This document shows positions 6,644 to 12,895 of a stretch of 12,895 nt of DNA, piece after piece. The notes under the pieces were generated by a model. That model searched no databases and was not told the DNA's origin. It saw only the letters and a list, made by a program, of their open reading frames with translations. This DNA is from B13-G4 sp030606805 (lineage in GTDB: Bacteria; Desulfobacterota; Desulfobacteria; Desulfobacterales; ETH-SRB1), in NCBI GenBank assembly GCA_030606805.1, contig JAUWFS010000082.1, forward strand, positions 1 through 12,895, read 5' to 3'. Position numbers and translations under genes: made by a program. The stretch's first letter is position 1, and each line of letters opens with the position of its first letter.

Positions 6644-6658
6644 AAAGGATCAATAACA

Positions 6659-8674
6659 ATGAAGGAATCAAGAAGAAGGAAACCTAAGCCATCAAAAATC
6701 GTTGGACTCTTTGTCCGTCTTCTAATGATTGTTGTGGCTCTGGCTGCATCGGCTATGTTTGTTTGGGCAGACGAACCCAGGGAAAAAGAAATAACAACCC
6801 TGGGAGATATCGTGGTAACTGCCACCAAAACTCCTCATACCTTAAAAGATGTTCCAGTAGAAACTATCGTGATTACCAGGGAAGATATCGAGAAAACGAA
6901 CGCACAAAACGCCATAGACATCCTGAAAAACATTCCTGGAATTGACGCATCTGTTCATGATGATGTTTTCGGAACTTACACTTGGCAGGCTAAAATGCGA
7001 GGGTTGAGCTTCAATAACGGTTATGGCCTGATCCTTGTTGATGGACAAAGGGTGATGGGCTGCGGTCAAAGCGGAGGCATGGGCGAATATGGCAGTGGAC
7101 TCAACCAGATTCCAGTAGATATGATCGAAAAAATCGAGGTAGTCAAAGGCCCTAGCTCGGCATTATACGGCAGCGATGCTATGGCTGGTGTCATCAATAT
7201 TATCACCAAAAAAACACCGAAAAAAGCGACAGGAAGCGCGGGTGTGTCGTATGGCTGGTACAAAGTCAAAGAAAAGGGGGAAACGAAACCCTCTGATGAT
7301 GGTCATAGCCGAAACATTTCTAAGAACTATGTTTCTTATGGCGACAAGATCTCAGACCGTTTTGGCTATTTGCTGCATTACAATTATGACAGTGCGGAAG
7401 ACATCGGACGGGATCCGGTCAAATCTGATCGTCACTCTTTTATGGGTAAATTGGATGGAGAGCTTAGCGAAAGCATTGATCTTTACCTGAAATATGAAGT
7501 GAGTGATTACGAAAAGGCGGACAGCAGAGAGGAGGAGAGCTATCGTGTTTCTGCCGGAATTAACTTTCGCCCAACGGACGATCATTTCTTTTCTTTGAAG
7601 GGATATACATATGTTTGGGATTTCACGCATGGCTATCCTGGTTATTCTTATGGCTATAAATATGGCGATGTAGGTTATGATCAGATTGAAATTCAGCACA
7701 CATGGTATTCGAGCGATTGGAATGCTCTCACCCTGGGTGGAGAAGTTCAAGAACAGGGTATTAATTACGTGATAGAAAACGCTGATGGTAGCAAGGTTAA
7801 CGTTGAAGAAGGCGTGTACACCTCCAGTTTGTACGTTCAAGACGAGATCACTCTGTTTAAGGATTTTACTTTGGTTGGTGGCTTCCGTTATGATGATCAT
7901 TCAACCTTCGGAAGTAAAGTAAATCCCAAATTAAGCCTCATGTACAAGTTTTTTGAAAATACAACTTTCAGGGCTTCAGTAGGCAAGGCATTTAAATCGC
8001 CCACCATTCGTCAACTTTATTACGATATTCCGTATTTGCATCGGGGCTATTATGCACAGTCTAATCCGGATCTGAAACCGGAAAAGGCCATCGGTTATTC
8101 CGCAAGCATAGAACAATGGCTGTTTGACCAGAGTATTATGATCAATTTCGGTTATTTCCGCAATGACGTGGATGATATGGTAATCAGCGAAGATACAGGC
8201 AAATTGTATCCGGGAAACGACCCGAACGACCCAAACAACCTGCCGCTGAAAGAATACAGGAATGTGGAAAAAGCCTGGACACAGGGCATTGAACTGATGT
8301 GCAGAACGTATCTATCTGAAGAATTTGCCGCTTCCTTATCCTACACTTATACTGATTCGGAAAATAAAGAGACCGGCAAAGAACTAACCTATACTCCCAA
8401 ACACGTTTTCAGCATTTCGCCTGCATATGAACTGAAAAAATATGGTTTGGGCACAAGTGCTACCATCTCGTACATTGGCAAGCAATACACAAATTCGGAT
8501 AACACTGCCCAAATCGATGAGCATACTGTTGTAGATGCGAAAATCTACAAACACCTCTCCGACAAGGCCAAACTGTCCTTTGAGGCAGACAACATTTTTG
8601 ACTCTGATAAAGGTGATGAAGGTAATTTACGCACAGGAAGAACCTTTATGGTTAAATTAGACGTTTCCTTTTAG
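6659..8674 (+). CDS. TonB-dependent outer-membrane receptor
   Basis: An outer-membrane beta-barrel of 671 residues that imports a scarce ligand with energy from TonB. It has a basic N-terminus and hydrophobic signal core (13-36) with likely cleavage after VWA (37), a TonB box in DIVVTAT (50-56), a plug domain (about 60-185) with MRGLSFNNGYGLILVDG and KGPSSALYGSDAMAGVINII in family-typical places, then a barrel ending in FMVKLDVSF, a terminal Phe as used for barrel assembly. ATG 6659 is chosen because AAAGGA (6644-6649) precedes it and a signal peptide follows; the longer frame from 6548 is terminator and repeat. It resembles BtuB/Cir-type receptors. The next genes encode DUF4198 and NikL-like proteins plus ExbB, ExbD and TonB, suggesting a transition metal or metal complex as ligand (inference). 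Confidence 0.92.
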   Translation: MKESRRRKPKPSKIVGLFVRLLMIVVALAASAMFVWADEPREKEITTLGDIVVTATKTPHTLKDVPVETIVITREDIEKTNAQNAIDILKNIPGIDASVHDDVFGTYTWQAKMRGLSFNNGYGLILVDGQRVMGCGQSGGMGEYGSGLNQIPVDMIEKIEVVKGPSSALYGSDAMAGVINIITKKTPKKATGSAGVSYGWYKVKEKGETKPSDDGHSRNISKNYVSYGDKISDRFGYLLHYNYDSAEDIGRDPVKSDRHSFMGKLDGELSESIDLYLKYEVSDYEKADSREEESYRVSAGINFRPTDDHFFSLKGYTYVWDFTHGYPGYSYGYKYGDVGYDQIEIQHTWYSSDWNALTLGGEVQEQGINYVIENADGSKVNVEEGVYTSSLYVQDEITLFKDFTLVGGFRYDDHSTFGSKVNPKLSLMYKFFENTTFRASVGKAFKSPTIRQLYYDIPYLHRGYYAQSNPDLKPEKAIGYSASIEQWLFDQSIMINFGYFRNDVDDMVISEDTGKLYPGNDPNDPNNLPLKEYRNVEKAWTQGIELMCRTYLSEEFAASLSYTYTDSENKETGKELTYTPKHVFSISPAYELKKYGLGTSATISYIGKQYTNSDNTAQIDEHTVVDAKIYKHLSDKAKLSFEADNIFDSDKGDEGNLRTGRTFMVKLDVSF

Positions 8675-8711
8675 TGAATCACTATTAACTTTTTAGAATG
8701 GAGGATATGTT

Positions 8712-9497
8712 ATGAGAAAAAACTATAAAATAAGGATGTTGCGGTTTGTTAGTATAAGCATTTTTGCCCTGGTGTGTCTTTGCACACAGGCTTATGCACA
8801 TTATCCCTGGATAAATCTGGCCGATTACACACCGGAGGCAGGGAAAAGCTTAAAGCTGACAATTGGTTGGGGACATTCGTTTCCCTTAGATGGTTTCCTG
8901 AAAAAGGATGCGCTGGAAAATATTTATGTTCAGAATTCTAAAGGAGAAAAGATGACCCTTGAGGCCTCTTCTGAGCTGGAATTTCAATCAGAGGGAGGCA
9001 TGAGTGAACCTGGGGCTTATATTGTTGCTGCCAAAAGAAAAACAGGTTTTTATACCAAAACCACCGAAGGAGGAAAGAGGTGTTCAAAAAAAGGGTTGAA
9101 GAACGTCATCAAGTGTTATCACTCCCATAATTGCATGAAGGCTGTCGTCAATGTTGGAAAAGGGAAAGGAAAGGTGGACACCCGCATTGACCATCCGATG
9201 GAAATCATTCCTCTGGCAAATCCTGCTGATTTGAGACAAGGGGATTATTTGCCGGTGCAAGTATTTTTTAAAGGAAAGCCATTCAAAGGAAAGATTTATG
9301 CTACATATGTTGGGTTCTCCACGGAAAAGGATACATTTGCCTATACCACGTCAACCAATAAAAAAGGTAAAGGCAAAATAAAGATACTGCATTCCGGTGT
9401 ATGGATGATCAAGGCCGAGCATGAGGAACCGTATCCAGACCAAGGTGAGTGTGATGTGGAGTCATCTGTGGCAACGCTTACCTTTGAAGTAAGGTAA
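8712..9497 (+). CDS. Secreted DUF4198-type metal-handling protein
   Basis: A 261-residue periplasmic protein. The signal peptide (1-29) ends AYA, so the mature protein should begin HYPWI; an early AH..W motif is typical of DUF4198 proteins, which often sit beside nickel/cobalt transport genes. The remainder is predicted beta-rich, with an unusual central cluster CYHSHNC (135-141) plus Cys124 and Cys247, a possible metal site or disulfide pair. A consensus ribosome site, GGAGG (8700-8704), precedes the ATG, and the gene begins 37 bases after the receptor stop, so they are probably one transcript. Its likely role is to receive or hold metal in the periplasm behind the receptor. Family assignment is by pattern recognition; the metal is unknown. 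Confidence 0.75.
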   Translation: MRKNYKIRMLRFVSISIFALVCLCTQAYAHYPWINLADYTPEAGKSLKLTIGWGHSFPLDGFLKKDALENIYVQNSKGEKMTLEASSELEFQSEGGMSEPGAYIVAAKRKTGFYTKTTEGGKRCSKKGLKNVIKCYHSHNCMKAVVNVGKGKGKVDTRIDHPMEIIPLANPADLRQGDYLPVQVFFKGKPFKGKIYATYVGFSTEKDTFAYTTSTNKKGKGKIKILHSGVWMIKAEHEEPYPDQGECDVESSVATLTFEVR

Positions 9498-9506
9498 ATG
9501 ATGTAT

Positions 9507-9612
9507 TATAGACTTTCAGATAATTAATTTCACTGCGTTATCAGTCGTCGACGTATAACTAATACGCCTTCCTCCTTCTGGCCTTGTGAAATTAATTATC
9601 TGAAAGTCTATA
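9507..9612. repeat. MITE-like element with perfect 27-bp inverted ends
   Basis: Bases 9507-9533 and 9586-9612 are exact reverse complements (27 of 27). Each end begins TATAGACTTTC, and 52 bases lie between. The centre holds another hairpin, CGTAT-AACTA-ATACG (9552-9566). The element is non-coding and sits between the DUF4198 and NikL-like genes of one operon. Its size, perfect ends and lack of a reading frame suggest a non-autonomous mobile element. As RNA it would form a very stable stem that could change expression of the downstream genes. Confidence 0.8.
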
Positions 9613-9667
9613 GCACGGTATTTTTGTGAACGCCTACAATGTTTTTTATTGGAGAAGAAGGTTACGA

Positions 9668-10171
9668 ATGAAACTCATCATACTGTGGTTGTGTGTCACT
9701 ATTGGCTTGTTGGCAATGGCAGAAAATGTGTGGTCCCACGGTGTAATAGGAAAAATCAGTTCGGGAGAAGGACTTCTGGTCGAAGCTGAGTATGATGATG
9801 GTGAGCCAATGAGTTATGCGAGCATTGAAATATTCGATTCAGAGGAAAAGATTCCCTTTCAATCAGGAAGAACCGATAGAAATGGAAGATTTCTTTTTTA
9901 TCCGGATAAGATGGGGGACTGGAAAGTTGTTGTTAATGATGGAATGGGGCATCGCCTTGCATTAAAAACAAACATCGATAAGACACTCAATCTCAACAAA
10001 ACTGAACAACAGGCCAAAAGCATAAAACAAAATTCCCTTTCCAGATACGAAGGAGCGCTTATGGGCATCTCCATCATCTTTGGAATTTTCGGGACCATTC
10101 TGGGATGCAGGGGATACAAAAATGGGAAACCGGACGTTGAAGATATGGCAAGTGGGAGGGTGAAAAAGTGA
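9668..10171 (+). CDS. NikL-like periplasmic protein with C-terminal membrane anchor
   Basis: A 167-residue protein. The signal peptide (about 1-23) ends VWS, so the mature chain would begin HGVIGK. An Ig-like beta domain (28-100) contains DDGEPMSYASIEIFD, GRTDRNGRFLFYPD and DGMGHR (91-96), a pattern like the accessory NikL/CbiL components of Nik/Cbi nickel-cobalt transporters. One transmembrane helix (about 130-147) and a short basic tail follow, so the domain faces the periplasm. ATG 9668 follows GGAGAAGAAGG (9651-9661); the GTG at 9626 would spoil the signal peptide. No NikMQO permease is in the window, so the inner-membrane partner lies elsewhere. The last codons run into an 8-base-unit repeat, so the tail ASGRVKK may be a later addition. 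Confidence 0.65.
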   Translation: MKLIILWLCVTIGLLAMAENVWSHGVIGKISSGEGLLVEAEYDDGEPMSYASIEIFDSEEKIPFQSGRTDRNGRFLFYPDKMGDWKVVVNDGMGHRLALKTNIDKTLNLNKTEQQAKSIKQNSLSRYEGALMGISIIFGIFGTILGCRGYKNGKPDVEDMASGRVKK

Positions 10172-10380
10172 AAAAATGGGAAAGTGAAAAAAAGAGCAGA
10201 TGGGCAAGAAGGGGCAGTATCATTGGGAGTTGGAAGTTTATCAAATGTCGGTCGGGGCCGCAATGCAGGTCTTTGAGATTTCAAAAGGATTTCCGAAAAA
10301 AGAAATCTATATACATGGTTACTAAAAATAAAGGTTCCATGATACTGACCCGCTCACCTTCTTACTTTCTCATTTTCTTA
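10152..10380. repeat. Fold-back element made of 8-base purine units
   Basis: The left part (10152-10191) reads GTGGGAGG, GTGAAAAA, GTGAAAAA, ATGGGAAA, GTGAAAAA. The right part (about 10349-10380), read in reverse complement, gives TAAGAAAA, TGAGAAAG, TAAGAAGG, TGAGCGGG. Inner arms CAGTATCAT (10215-10223) and ATGATACTG (10339-10347) pair perfectly. The left end overlaps the last codons and stop of the NikL-like gene. Together with repeat copy 3 it fills the 323-base gap before exbB, where I see no gene. Confidence 0.65.
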
Positions 10381-10416
10381 AACCCAAGTTGAGCGATTTT
10401 TTGCGAATAAATGTGC

Positions 10417-10474
10417 CAAGTCCTTGATGCGCAGGAGATTGGTGCAGGTCGAGAAAAAAATTGCTCAATTCAGG
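10417..10474 (+). repeat. Intergenic repeat, copy 3 (58-bp core)
   Basis: Matches copies 1 and 2 over the core, about 4 mismatches in 58 to copy 1, with hairpin TGCGC (10428-10432)/GTGCA (10442-10446). Its 5' part differs, but here TTGAGCGATTTTTT (10389-10402) upstream and AAAAAATTGCTCAA (10455-10468) form an inverted pair (13 of 14), suggesting terminal inverted repeats for the whole unit. It ends about 20 bases before the exbB start. Confidence 0.8.
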
Positions 10475-10494
10475 TCAAAATAATGGAGGATAAA

Positions 10495-11109
10495 ATGATT
10501 GATTTTTTTGCAAAAGGCGGTGTTCTTGTAGCGCCCATCCTTTTTTGTTCTGTTCTGGGCCTGGCCATTTTTCTGGAACGTCTGATCCGTTTTGCACGGA
10601 TGCGCAGCCGGGGAGCTGGTTTGGCGAAAAAAATCGCTAATCTCTTGAAAAAGGGTGAAAATCATCAGGCTTATGAACTCGCGGGTTCGAGTAATTCTCC
10701 CATGGGACGTGTTTTAACACAGGCAATAGAAGTCAAGGACCATGACAGGGAAACCCTGGAGACGGTTATCGTTCATGCCACGGATGAAGAGGTGCGAGGC
10801 CTTTCCAAATACCTCCAGGCCCTTGCTACCATCGGGAATATAGCCCCTTTGCTCGGTCTTTTGGGGACGGTGATCGGTATGATCAAGGCGTTTATGGTAA
10901 TCCAGCAGATGGGAGGCAAGGTCAATGCGTCAGTTCTTGCCGGTGGAATATGGGAGGCAATGTTGACTACTGCCCTGGGTCTGTCGGTTGCATTGCCAAC
11001 AATGGTAGCCCACAGCTATCTAATTTCCCGTGTGGACAAATATGAAGCCCGGCTTCAGGATGGAGCTGTTACCTTTATCAAGGCCACTACAGGGATCAGG
11101 GGGACATGA
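10495..11109 (+). CDS. exbB: ExbB proton-channel protein (MotA/TolQ/ExbB family)
   Basis: A 204-residue inner-membrane protein forming the proton channel that, with ExbD, energises TonB. There is a first helix at about 8-30, a cytoplasmic segment, then helices at about 112-135 and 155-180. The hallmark segments GLLGTVIGMIKAF (121-133) and GGIWEAMLTTALGLSVALPT (150-169) are intact, including the conserved Glu153. ATG 10495 follows GGAGG (10485-10489); the frame is open back to 10411, but that extension is repeat copy 3. The gene heads the exbB-exbD-tonB set and lies 323 bases after the NikL-like gene, so it may have its own promoter or be read through. TolQ is the alternative, but the linked TonB and receptor favour ExbB. 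Confidence 0.9.
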   Translation: MIDFFAKGGVLVAPILFCSVLGLAIFLERLIRFARMRSRGAGLAKKIANLLKKGENHQAYELAGSSNSPMGRVLTQAIEVKDHDRETLETVIVHATDEEVRGLSKYLQALATIGNIAPLLGLLGTVIGMIKAFMVIQQMGGKVNASVLAGGIWEAMLTTALGLSVALPTMVAHSYLISRVDKYEARLQDGAVTFIKATTGIRGT

Positions 11110-11136
11110 GACCATCAATGAGCTCTTGATAAATGT

Positions 11137-11179
11137 AGCCGTTCACGGCTTGAAATTGGAAAGTAGAAATTAGGGAGAG
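11137..11179. repeat. Small hairpin and 7-base purine repeat before exbD
   Basis: AGCCG-TTCA-CGGCT (11137-11150) is a 5-bp hairpin. It is followed by GAAATTG, GAAAGTA, GAAATTA, GGGAGAG (11152-11179), four degenerate units of period 7. The last unit is the exbD ribosome binding site. Confidence 0.5.
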
Positions 11180-11182
11180 ATT

Positions 11183-11590
11183 ATGCTGGTTCACCGTAAG
11201 AAAAGGCCCCGTTACCAGATACAGGCGCCTCTCACATCGCTGATTGATATCGTTTTTCTGCTTCTTATTTATTTTCTGCTGACCACCAATTTTATGGTAG
11301 ATGAGGGTATCAAGATCAAGCTGCCCCAAGCCAAGGCATCTGCCCCCCAGACAGAGCAGGAGATTACTATTTATGTGGATCGAGAAGGGAGAGCGTTTTT
11401 AGAAAATCAGGAAATTCCTATAGAAAATCTTTTTGAAAGGCTCAAAAAAATGATCGGCGGGCATGAAGATAAACTGGTGGTAATCAAGGCTGATCGATCC
11501 GTAATCCTCAATAAGGCAGTCAGGGTCATGGATGTGGCCAAGGCAGCCGGTGCAGGCCGGCTGTGTCTGGCCACGAAAAAGGATTTTTGA
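11183..11590 (+). CDS. exbD: ExbD biopolymer transport protein
   Basis: A 135-residue inner-membrane protein with a short basic cytoplasmic N-terminus, one transmembrane helix (about 18-36) and a periplasmic domain. The helix has PLTSLIDIVFLLLIYFLLTT with the essential proton-carrying Asp22. The periplasmic part shows the family's KLPQA and VIKADRS-type strands. ATG 11183 follows GGGAGAG (11173-11179) and lies 73 bases after exbB. The stop overlaps the probable tonB start. It works with ExbB to couple proton flow to TonB. Confidence 0.92.
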   Translation: MLVHRKKRPRYQIQAPLTSLIDIVFLLLIYFLLTTNFMVDEGIKIKLPQAKASAPQTEQEITIYVDREGRAFLENQEIPIENLFERLKKMIGGHEDKLVVIKADRSVILNKAVRVMDVAKAAGAGRLCLATKKDF

Positions 11591-12231
11591 AAACAAAACC
11601 TAACTGGCTGCTATGCGGTCTGATCAGTATTTCCATTGGTATTCACCTGGTGCTATTTATGCACATTGCAGGGCTGTATCATTCGGAAGCATTGACCTAT
11701 ATTGAATTAACACTGAAGAATTTTTCAAAGCCTTCTTTAAGAAACATTCCCAGACCCAGGTTACTGCCCAAGACTCCAAAACAGCCCAAAAACATCAAAA
11801 TGCTGAATGTCCGTGAAAGGGTTATCCCGAAACTTAAAGAGATAAGAATGGATCCTTTGGAGAAGGATTTATCGGACTCGCTTGTGGAAAGTATAAGTAT
11901 GCCGGATATTCCGGATAATTCGACAGATACAAGTGACTACGTAACCTCCAATGACTATTTCAAGATAGTGCGACTCAGGATAGAAAGCCACAAAAAATAT
12001 CCTGGTATGGCCAAGACAAGACAGATTGAAGGTCGAGTGACAGTCCATTTTGTGATTGAGTCTGACGGCCGCATCTCCTCATCTGAGGTTGTCGAGAGTT
12101 CACGACACAGGACGCTGGACCAGGCGGCTCTTAGTGCAGTAAAAGAGGCCTCACCCTTTCCAAGACCACCCGTGAATCTATTCAATGGGCCAATCCCATT
12201 AGAAATAACAATCATGTTTGAGCTTACATGA
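11587..12231 (+). CDS. tonB: TonB energy-transducing protein
   Basis: Links the ExbB-ExbD motor in the inner membrane to the outer-membrane receptor. The 214 residues form a short cytoplasmic start, a transmembrane helix (about 7-30) with the S-x-x-x-H motif SIGIH (16-20) needed for ExbB contact, a proline- and lysine-rich periplasmic spacer (about 45-85), and a TonB C-terminal domain (about 123-214) with KKYPGMAK, then IEGRVTVHFVIESDG and a hydrophobic final strand. The TTG at 11587 overlaps the exbD stop (TTGA) and has AAAAAGGA just upstream, which I prefer. An in-frame GTG at 11563 would add eight residues and overlap exbD by 28 bases. It probably serves the receptor encoded at the head of the cluster. 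Confidence 0.9.
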   Translation: MKTKPNWLLCGLISISIGIHLVLFMHIAGLYHSEALTYIELTLKNFSKPSLRNIPRPRLLPKTPKQPKNIKMLNVRERVIPKLKEIRMDPLEKDLSDSLVESISMPDIPDNSTDTSDYVTSNDYFKIVRLRIESHKKYPGMAKTRQIEGRVTVHFVIESDGRISSSEVVESSRHRTLDQAALSAVKEASPFPRPPVNLFNGPIPLEITIMFELT

Positions 12232-12246
12232 TGATTTTCGAATTAT

Positions 12247-12279
12247 AGGGCTCACTAAAAACCCCACCTGCCCTTTTTT
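12247..12279 (+). terminator. Candidate terminator after tonB
   Basis: AGGGC (12247-12251) and GCCCT (12270-12274) form a short GC-rich stem with an 18-base loop, followed directly by six T. The stem is short and the loop long, so this is only moderately convincing. Confidence 0.35.
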
Positions 12280-12647
12280 GTTCGTGCTTTTAAAGATTCA
12301 TTTAGCTGTTTTAAAAAAACAGACCTTTTTAAGGTCTTGGGAGAATAATGCCGCATCTTGAAGGCATTTTTCAACTCATTGAATACCTCACTCCAGTCAG
12401 CTCCGCTCGGCCCGGTCGCCATATTGGTGTCAGAACCTGGTTTACTGGTCTGGGGTATTGTTTTACGACCAGAGAAAACTGCTTGATTAAACGCCACTTT
12501 TTTTAGTATAAAAAGAAATGCACTGGCTCAGTGCGTCCATATGCGGCGCTCTTGCCATAGGATGTACCATTCCTGGTCAGCCGCCACACCCTTTTGTTCC
12601 ATAAAAGAGGTGTACAGCTTGGCAAGATCGGCGGCAATTTGAATCAT
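12255..12647 (-). pseudogene. Broken tyrosine recombinase (N-terminal remnant)
   Basis: On the minus strand one frame of 131 codons runs from ATG 12647, with AGGA about ten bases upstream, to a stop at 12255, interrupted by an in-frame TGA (12528-12530). The first part contains LYTSFMEQKGV and WYILWQERR. The second has WSEVFNELKNAFKMRHYSPK, very like the N-terminal SAM-like DNA-binding domain of integron-type and phage-type integrases (L..A.+.RHYS.+T pattern). Similarity stops just after SPKTLK, where a terminator-like hairpin begins, and the whole catalytic domain is absent. The gene is therefore dead. It marks an old recombination event between the metal operon and hicA. Confidence 0.6.
12313..12337 (-). 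terminator. Terminator-like hairpin on the minus strand
   Basis: Read on the minus strand, AGACCTT-AAA-AAGGTCT (12337-12321) is a perfect 7-bp hairpin followed by G and seven T (to 12313). It lies inside the integrase remnant, exactly where similarity to recombinases ends. Confidence 0.5.
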
Positions 12648-12822
12648 AGTGAAGTTATCCTGCTTACTGTTTTCACGCCTGGATGAATGATATCCTGTTA
12701 GAAATAGCGTAAGATGGGAGGAAATCCGTTGTCAACTATTTTAGATCATGGTAAATATCAGGAAACTATATAATCACTTGTTCTGCCCTTCAATCACTAC
12801 TAAAGTGTACTCAAATTATTTC

Positions 12823-12851
12823 TTGACACTGGTACCGCCTCATAGTACTAT
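12823..12851 (+). promoter_or_regulatory. hicA promoter with palindromes at the -10 region
   Basis: A perfect TTGACA (12823-12828), a 17-base spacer and TACTAT (12846-12851). The 10-bp palindrome ATAGTACTAT (12842-12851) covers the -10, and GGTACC (12831-12836) lies in the spacer; either could be the operator of the HicB antitoxin. Transcription would begin near 12858, at the ATG, predicting a leaderless or nearly leaderless message. Confidence 0.55.
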
Positions 12852-12858
12852 TTATTTT

Positions 12859-12895
12859 ATGAAACGTAAACACCAGAAAACACTTGAACTAATCT
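12859..12895 (+). CDS. hicA: HicA toxin, 5' end only (runs off the window)
   Basis: Only the first 12 codons are present: MKRKHQKTLELI. This matches the start of chromosomal HicA toxins (M-x-x-KHxKTLE-x-I), small mRNA-cleaving RNases normally followed by the HicB antitoxin, which would lie beyond the window. No Shine-Dalgarno sequence precedes the ATG, consistent with the promoter lying directly against it. The call rests on a very short match and should be confirmed with downstream sequence. The 210 bases before it (12648-12858) hold this promoter and a TTGACA on the minus strand (12730-12735) that may have driven the dead recombinase; otherwise I see nothing there. Confidence 0.65.
   Translation, partial: MKRKHQKTLELI

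Noticed and set aside
6548..6658. Longer start for the TonB-dependent receptor (GTG 6548)
   Set aside because: The GTG lies in a terminator stem and the added residues are repeat sequence. ATG 6659 has a ribosome site and a signal peptide follows.
6406..6658. Cobalamin riboswitch upstream of the receptor
   Set aside because: GCCAC at 6506 belongs to the terminator stem. I see no B12-box consensus or the other conserved parts of that riboswitch.
7352..7900. Open frame of 182 codons on the minus strand inside the receptor gene
   Set aside because: It is the antisense shadow of a clear beta-barrel coding region and resembles no known protein.
9626..9667. GTG 9626 as the start of the NikL-like gene
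   Set aside because: It would place charged residues before the signal peptide, and the ribosome site fits ATG 9668.
9898..10284. Open frame of 128 codons on the minus strand over the NikL-like gene
   Set aside because: It is low-complexity antisense of a purine-rich repeat and a real gene; no ribosome site or family features.
10411..10494. Longer start for exbB (10411)
   Set aside because: The extension is repeat copy 3. GGAGG sits at the right distance from ATG 10495, where the family N-terminus begins.
12528..12530. In-frame TGA read as selenocysteine
   Set aside because: No SECIS-like element was recognised, recombinases are not selenoproteins, and the frame is truncated anyway.

Overview
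This window looks like AT-rich accessory chromosome of a Gram-negative, probably sulfate-reducing bacterium of the Desulfobacterota (former Deltaproteobacteria). Three things point there. LPS-core genes and a TonB/ExbB/ExbD system imply an outer membrane. A regulator of the TunR type (inactive XerC/D-like domain plus two molybdate/tungstate-binding Mop domains) stands divergent from a TSUP permease, an arrangement described from sulfate-reducing bacteria. The gaps between genes are rich in small repeats. No rRNA, tRNA or CRISPR array was seen.

Layout. (1) 180-2449: a family 2 glycosyltransferase and a tandem LPS-kinase-like protein, two bases apart, probably modifying the LPS core. (2) 2670-3629 (minus) and 3817-4935 (plus): a divergent TSUP permease and TunR-like regulator. 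The gap between them carries both promoters and a palindrome shaped like a Xer/dif recombination site, just downstream of the permease -10 box. (3) 4936-5421: a gene-poor stretch with a fold-back element built of 7-base units. (4) 5422-6405: hldD, the heptose epimerase of LPS-core synthesis, closed by a strong terminator. (5) 6659-12231: six co-directional genes: TonB-dependent receptor, secreted DUF4198 protein, membrane-anchored NikL-like protein, ExbB, ExbD and TonB. I read this as an outer-membrane import system with its own energiser, probably for nickel, cobalt or another transition metal; the substrate is inferred. Both periplasmic proteins are predicted to start with histidine after signal-peptide removal. 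(6) 12255-12895: a broken tyrosine-recombinase remnant on the minus strand, then the first codons of a hicA toxin gene with a consensus-like promoter.

The repeats are notable. A 77-bp element (58-bp core in a third copy) occurs at 2451-2527 (inverted), 6567-6643 and 10417-10474. Two copies lie just upstream of real start codons and create false N-terminal extensions. A 106-bp MITE-like element with perfect 27-bp inverted ends sits at 9507-9612 inside the metal operon. Degenerate tracts of period 7 or 8 lie at 5106-5275, 10152-10380 and 11152-11179. Starts were revised by ribosome binding sites for the TunR-like gene (3817), the receptor (6659), the NikL-like gene (9668), exbB (10495) and tonB (11587).
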